From Streptomyces sp. (lineage in GTDB: Bacteria > Actinomycetota > Actinomycetes > Streptomycetales > Streptomycetaceae): a stretch of 15,297 bases of DNA. A program made the position numbers and the translations under genes. Positions 12,591 to 15,297 of the stretch are shown here, in pieces (within the stretch, counting starts at the first letter, position 1; each line of letters begins with the position of its first letter). The DNA is taken from positions 2,063-17,359 of the forward strand of contig DOWQ01000722.1 in the NCBI GenBank assembly GCA_003519485.1, read 5' to 3'. Under the pieces are notes generated by a model that saw only the letters and a program-made list of their open reading frames with translations, did not search any database and was not told the DNA's origin.

Positions 12591-12623
12591 GCCGGGCCGG
12601 CCGCGAGAGGCGGCCGGCCCGGC
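12591..12623 (-). terminator. 14-bp perfect hairpin after the ABC exporter operon
   Basis: GCCGGGCCGGCCGC (12591-12604) and GCGGCCGGCCCGGC (12610-12623) pair perfectly around GAGAG. The structure lies 81 bases past the permease stop and upstream of the next gene's promoter. There is no U-tract, as is common for Streptomyces terminators. The rest of the 365-bp gap 12339-12703 holds no gene I can support. Confidence 0.6.
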
Positions 12624-12703
12624 TGCGGCCCGGTGAGCTCCCGGCCGTCCCTGGCCCTCGCCCCGTCAGCCGGTTCGACTCGTGAGCCGGACATGCCCTC
12701 GTC

Positions 12704-14368
12704 TCACTTCGTTTCCAGGTCCCGGCGGCGGAGCCCCGCGAGGCCCAGCCCGACCAGTCCCGCCGCGATCAGGGTGAGGATCACCAGCGGCGTCCACTCC
12801 ATGCCGGCGGCCGGCAGCTGCGGCACATGACCGAAGGGCGAGAGGTTGTTCAGCCGGTCCGGGAACTGGAGGAGCTGCCCCAGATAGCCGACGACGAAGG
12901 CGTACACCGGGACGACCCACGCCGCGGTGGCCGCCCGCGGGAACCAGCCGTAGAGCACGGCCGTGACCCCGACGGTGACCCACAGGGCCGGTGCGTACGC
13001 CAGTGCGGCGCCCGTCAGTCGCGGTACGAGCCCGCTGTCGCCGGTGGTGGCGGCGCCCGCGATGCCGAAGCCCAGCCCCGCCAGCAGGAGCAGAGCGGTG
13101 CCGCCGGTGAGGGCCACCGCGAGGTGGCTGCCCGCCCAGCGGGTCCGGGACAGCCCGGTGGCGAGGAGCGGTTCGGCACGGCCGGCGCTCTCCTCGGCGC
13201 GTGGCCGCAGGGCGGCCATCACCACGTACACGGAGGCGACGACCGGCAGGATGGTCATGATCATCGCGGCGAAGGACTCCGCGACGGAGGCGCCCCCGAG
13301 CGCCGTGACGGCCTCCCGCAGTTGGTCGACGTCGTTGATCAGGTCCTCGGCGTCACCGAGGATCGAGCCGTACGCCGAGCCCAGCAGGAACAGCCCGACG
13401 CCGAAACCGGTCAGCATCCCGCGGTGCAGCCGCAGCGCGAAGCCGAGCGGCCGGGTCAGCGCTGCGGAGGCCGTACGGCGGCCCGGCCGGCCAGCCCGCA
13501 GCCCGGCGCCCACGTCCCGGCGGGTGCTCAGCATGAAAGCGGCACCGGCGGTGACCGCCCCGAAGGCGAGCGCGAGCAGCAGCGGCCACCAGCGGTCGTC
13601 GACGTAGACGTAGGTGCGCTGCACCCAGCCGATCGGCGACAGCCACGACAGGGCTTCGCTGCCCACGTCGCCGGAGGCGCGCAGGACGTACGCGGCGCCG
13701 ATCACCGCCAGCGCCATGCCGGAGGCGCCGCGCGAGTGCGCGGTGATCTGGACGGTGACGGCGGCGACACCGGCGAACGCGATGCCCGCGGCGGCGTGCG
13801 CCAGCCCGTAGAGCAGCGAACCGCGCGCGTCGATCCCGTCGATGCCCAGCCCGGTCAGACCGGCGGCCAGCAGCAGGGCCAGCGCGAGATTGGCGGCGAC
13901 CGCGACGGCCAGCGCGGCGGCGAGGTGCGCGTGCCGTCCGACGACGGTGGAGCGCACCAGCTCGGCGCGGCCCGTCTCCTCCTCCGCGCGGGTGTGCCGG
14001 GTGACGATCAGCACGCTCATCAGGCCGACCATGACGGCGGTGAAGCCGAGCATCTGATGGGTCAGCATCGAGCCGAGGTTGTAGTCGTCCAGGTAGTGCC
14101 GCGGCCCCGACATGGCGAGATTGGCCGGGCTGTCCGCGGTCGCGGCGGCGGAGACGAGGTCGGCCGCCGTGGGGTACAGCGTGGTCAGGCTGTTCGCGGT
14201 GGACACTGTCCCGACGAACAGGGCGAGCAGCCAGACGGGGATACGGATCCGGTCCTGCCGGAGCCCGAACCGGATCAGGGTGCCGACGCCGGCCAGGCTG
14301 CCGCCGCGGGAGCCGCGGCCGGTGGGGGCGGGCGCCGGGGTGCTGCGGGGCGTGGCGACGGCGGTCAT
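12704..14368 (-). CDS. ABC-2 type exporter permease (polyketide-antibiotic exporter type)
   Basis: 554 residues in two similar halves, each with about six TM helices. The first half includes LLALFVGTVSTA, MLGFTAVMVGLMSVLIVTRHTRAEEETGRAELVRSTVVGR and several Ala/Leu-rich spans. The second repeats the same plan, with ALRPRAEESAGRAEPLLATGLSR matching the first half's RAEEETGRAELV motif. This internal duplication and length are typical of the family annotated as putative exporters of polyketide antibiotics. The start overlaps the ATPase stop (ATGA), with GGAG 9 bases upstream, so the pair is translationally coupled. The N-terminus is Pro/Arg/Gly-rich and cytosolic. The exported substrate is unknown; it could be a drug, lipid or metabolite. 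No biosynthetic cluster is seen beside it. Confidence 0.92.
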   Translation of the reverse strand: MTAVATPRSTPAPAPTGRGSRGGSLAGVGTLIRFGLRQDRIRIPVWLLALFVGTVSTANSLTTLYPTAADLVSAAATADSPANLAMSGPRHYLDDYNLGSMLTHQMLGFTAVMVGLMSVLIVTRHTRAEEETGRAELVRSTVVGRHAHLAAALAVAVAANLALALLLAAGLTGLGIDGIDARGSLLYGLAHAAAGIAFAGVAAVTVQITAHSRGASGMALAVIGAAYVLRASGDVGSEALSWLSPIGWVQRTYVYVDDRWWPLLLALAFGAVTAGAAFMLSTRRDVGAGLRAGRPGRRTASAALTRPLGFALRLHRGMLTGFGVGLFLLGSAYGSILGDAEDLINDVDQLREAVTALGGASVAESFAAMIMTILPVVASVYVVMAALRPRAEESAGRAEPLLATGLSRTRWAGSHLAVALTGGTALLLLAGLGFGIAGAATTGDSGLVPRLTGAALAYAPALWVTVGVTAVLYGWFPRAATAAWVVPVYAFVVGYLGQLLQFPDRLNNLSPFGHVPQLPAAGMEWTPLVILTLIAAGLVGLGLAGLRRRDLETK

Positions 14369-15297
14369 CGGACGGCTCCGTCGGCAGCGGTGCCGTCGGT
14401 GCCGGCCGTGCTGCCCCTGCCGGCCGTGCCGCTCGTTTCGCCGGTGCCTGCGGTCTCGTCGGCGCTGCCCGTGCTGCCACCGGCAGTGGCGTCCGTGGCA
14501 CCGGCCGCGCGGTTGTCGTTGGCGGCCAGCTCGGCGCCGTAGTGGCGCAGCATCAGCTCCTCGAGCGTCGGCGGGTGGCTGATCAGGCTGCGGATGCCGG
14601 ACTCGGTCAGCCGGCGGATCGCGCCGTCGAGGTGGGCGCCGTCCACGGAGAAGTGCACCCGGCCGTCGGCGGTCCGTACCCCGTGCACCCCGGGCAGCGC
14701 GTCGAGCCCCGTGGCCGGGCGCTCGGTCTCGGCCTCGATCGTCGTACGGGTGAGGTGGCGCATCTCGCTCAGCGTGCCCGACTGGACGACCCGGCCCTGC
14801 CGGATGATGCTCACGCGGTCGCAGAGCTTCTCGACCTGGGCCAGGATGTGGCTGGAGAGCAGGACGGTACGGCCCGCGGCCTTCGCCTGGGTGATCACGT
14901 CCTGGAAGACCACCTCCATGAGCGGATCGAGGCCCGCGGTGGGCTCGTCCAGCAGCAGTAGTTCGGCGTCGGACGCGAGCGCGGCGACGATGGCGACCTT
15001 CTGCCGGTTGCCCTTGGAGTAGGCGCGGCTCTTCTTGCCGGGGTCGAGGTCGAAGCGTTCGATGAGCTCGTCACGGCGCTTCTTGTCGAGTCCCCCGCGC
15101 AGCCGTGAGAGCAGGTCGATGGCCTCGCCGCCGGTGTGGTTGGGCCACAGCTCGACATCGCCGGGCACGTACGCGAGCCGCCGGTGCAGCGCGACGGCGT
15201 CGTGCCAGGGGTCGCCGCCGAGGAGCTGCGCGGCACCGCTGTCGGCGCGCAGCAGGCCGAGCAGGACGCGGATGGTGGTGGACTTGCCCGCGCCGTT
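14365..15297 (-). CDS. ABC exporter ATP-binding protein, N-terminus cut by window edge
   Basis: 310 residues are visible; the frame runs to the last base, where NGAGKST is the end of Walker A, so only about 40 N-terminal residues are missing. The signature reads YSKGNRQK (visible residues 93-100) instead of LSGGQ. Walker B is LLLLDE (113-118), then the D-loop GLDP and H150. The Q-loop reads YVPGDVELWP without Gln. As far as I know, both changes are usual in this exporter family. The last ~45 residues are a Gly/Thr/Ala/Ser/Asp tail (after ELAANDNRA) with no fold seen. It powers the permease encoded with a 4-base overlap. The GTG at 15168 is only an internal codon. Confidence 0.93.
   Translation of the reverse strand, partial: NGAGKSTTIRVLLGLLRADSGAAQLLGGDPWHDAVALHRRLAYVPGDVELWPNHTGGEAIDLLSRLRGGLDKKRRDELIERFDLDPGKKSRAYSKGNRQKVAIVAALASDAELLLLDEPTAGLDPLMEVVFQDVITQAKAAGRTVLLSSHILAQVEKLCDRVSIIRQGRVVQSGTLSEMRHLTRTTIEAETERPATGLDALPGVHGVRTADGRVHFSVDGAHLDGAIRRLTESGIRSLISHPPTLEELMLRHYGAELAANDNRAAGATDATAGGSTGSADETAGTGETSGTAGRGSTAGTDGTAADGAVR

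Noticed and set aside
14932..15010. ATPase signature YSKGNRQK and missing Q-loop glutamine as a broken ABC protein
   Set aside because: To my knowledge this variant is usual in this exporter subfamily, and Walker A, Walker B and H-loop are intact.

Overview
The window looks like chromosomal DNA from a Streptomyces or close relative. It has very high GC, GC-rich third codon positions, many GTG starts, and start codons placed directly behind TANNNT -10 boxes (leaderless transcripts). The gene order ftsE-ftsX-S41 protease-smpB-ssrA is the one expected in that genus. All family assignments are from reading the translations; no database search was run.

Region 1 (1-4946) is a conserved core. It opens with the C-terminal end of an LAETG sortase-anchored surface protein and a convergent 63-residue zinc-ribbon/membrane microprotein. 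Next come ftsE and ftsX, the ABC-type complex that controls cell-wall hydrolases at division, then a membrane-anchored S41 (C-terminal processing) protease. smpB and the tmRNA gene ssrA follow and together form the trans-translation ribosome-rescue system. The tmRNA encodes the tag ANSKRDSFALAA and ends in a clear hairpin terminator.

Region 2 (4947-8432) is signalling and secretion. It holds a secreted PHB-depolymerase-type alpha/beta-hydrolase, then a NarL-type two-component pair whose genes overlap by ATGA. The kinase gene appears frameshifted in its first 80 bases: a leaderless GTG start lies out of frame with the kinase body. The kinase also ends in a ten-unit tetrapeptide repeat.

Region 3 (8433-11168) is metabolic. 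It contains a cytochrome P450 whose I-helix acid-Thr pair reads Glu-Ala, and an atypical short-chain (extended SDR) epimerase/reductase. The 348-bp gap between them holds a strong inverted pair of DnaA boxes inside a near-perfect 29-bp palindrome. A second CCACAG/CTGTGG dyad sits on the SDR promoter. A GTACGG-cored tandem repeat follows the SDR gene.

Region 4 (11169-15297) is on the minus strand. An ABC exporter (ATPase cut by the window edge, plus a large ABC-2 permease of the polyketide-antibiotic-exporter type) is translationally coupled. It is followed by a 14-bp perfect hairpin and an orphan exported beta-propeller-like protein.

No CRISPR array, insertion sequence, tRNA, prophage or complete new multi-gene system was seen. 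The most interesting signals are the kinase frameshift, the DnaA-box palindrome far from any visible origin genes, and the P450 active-site substitution.
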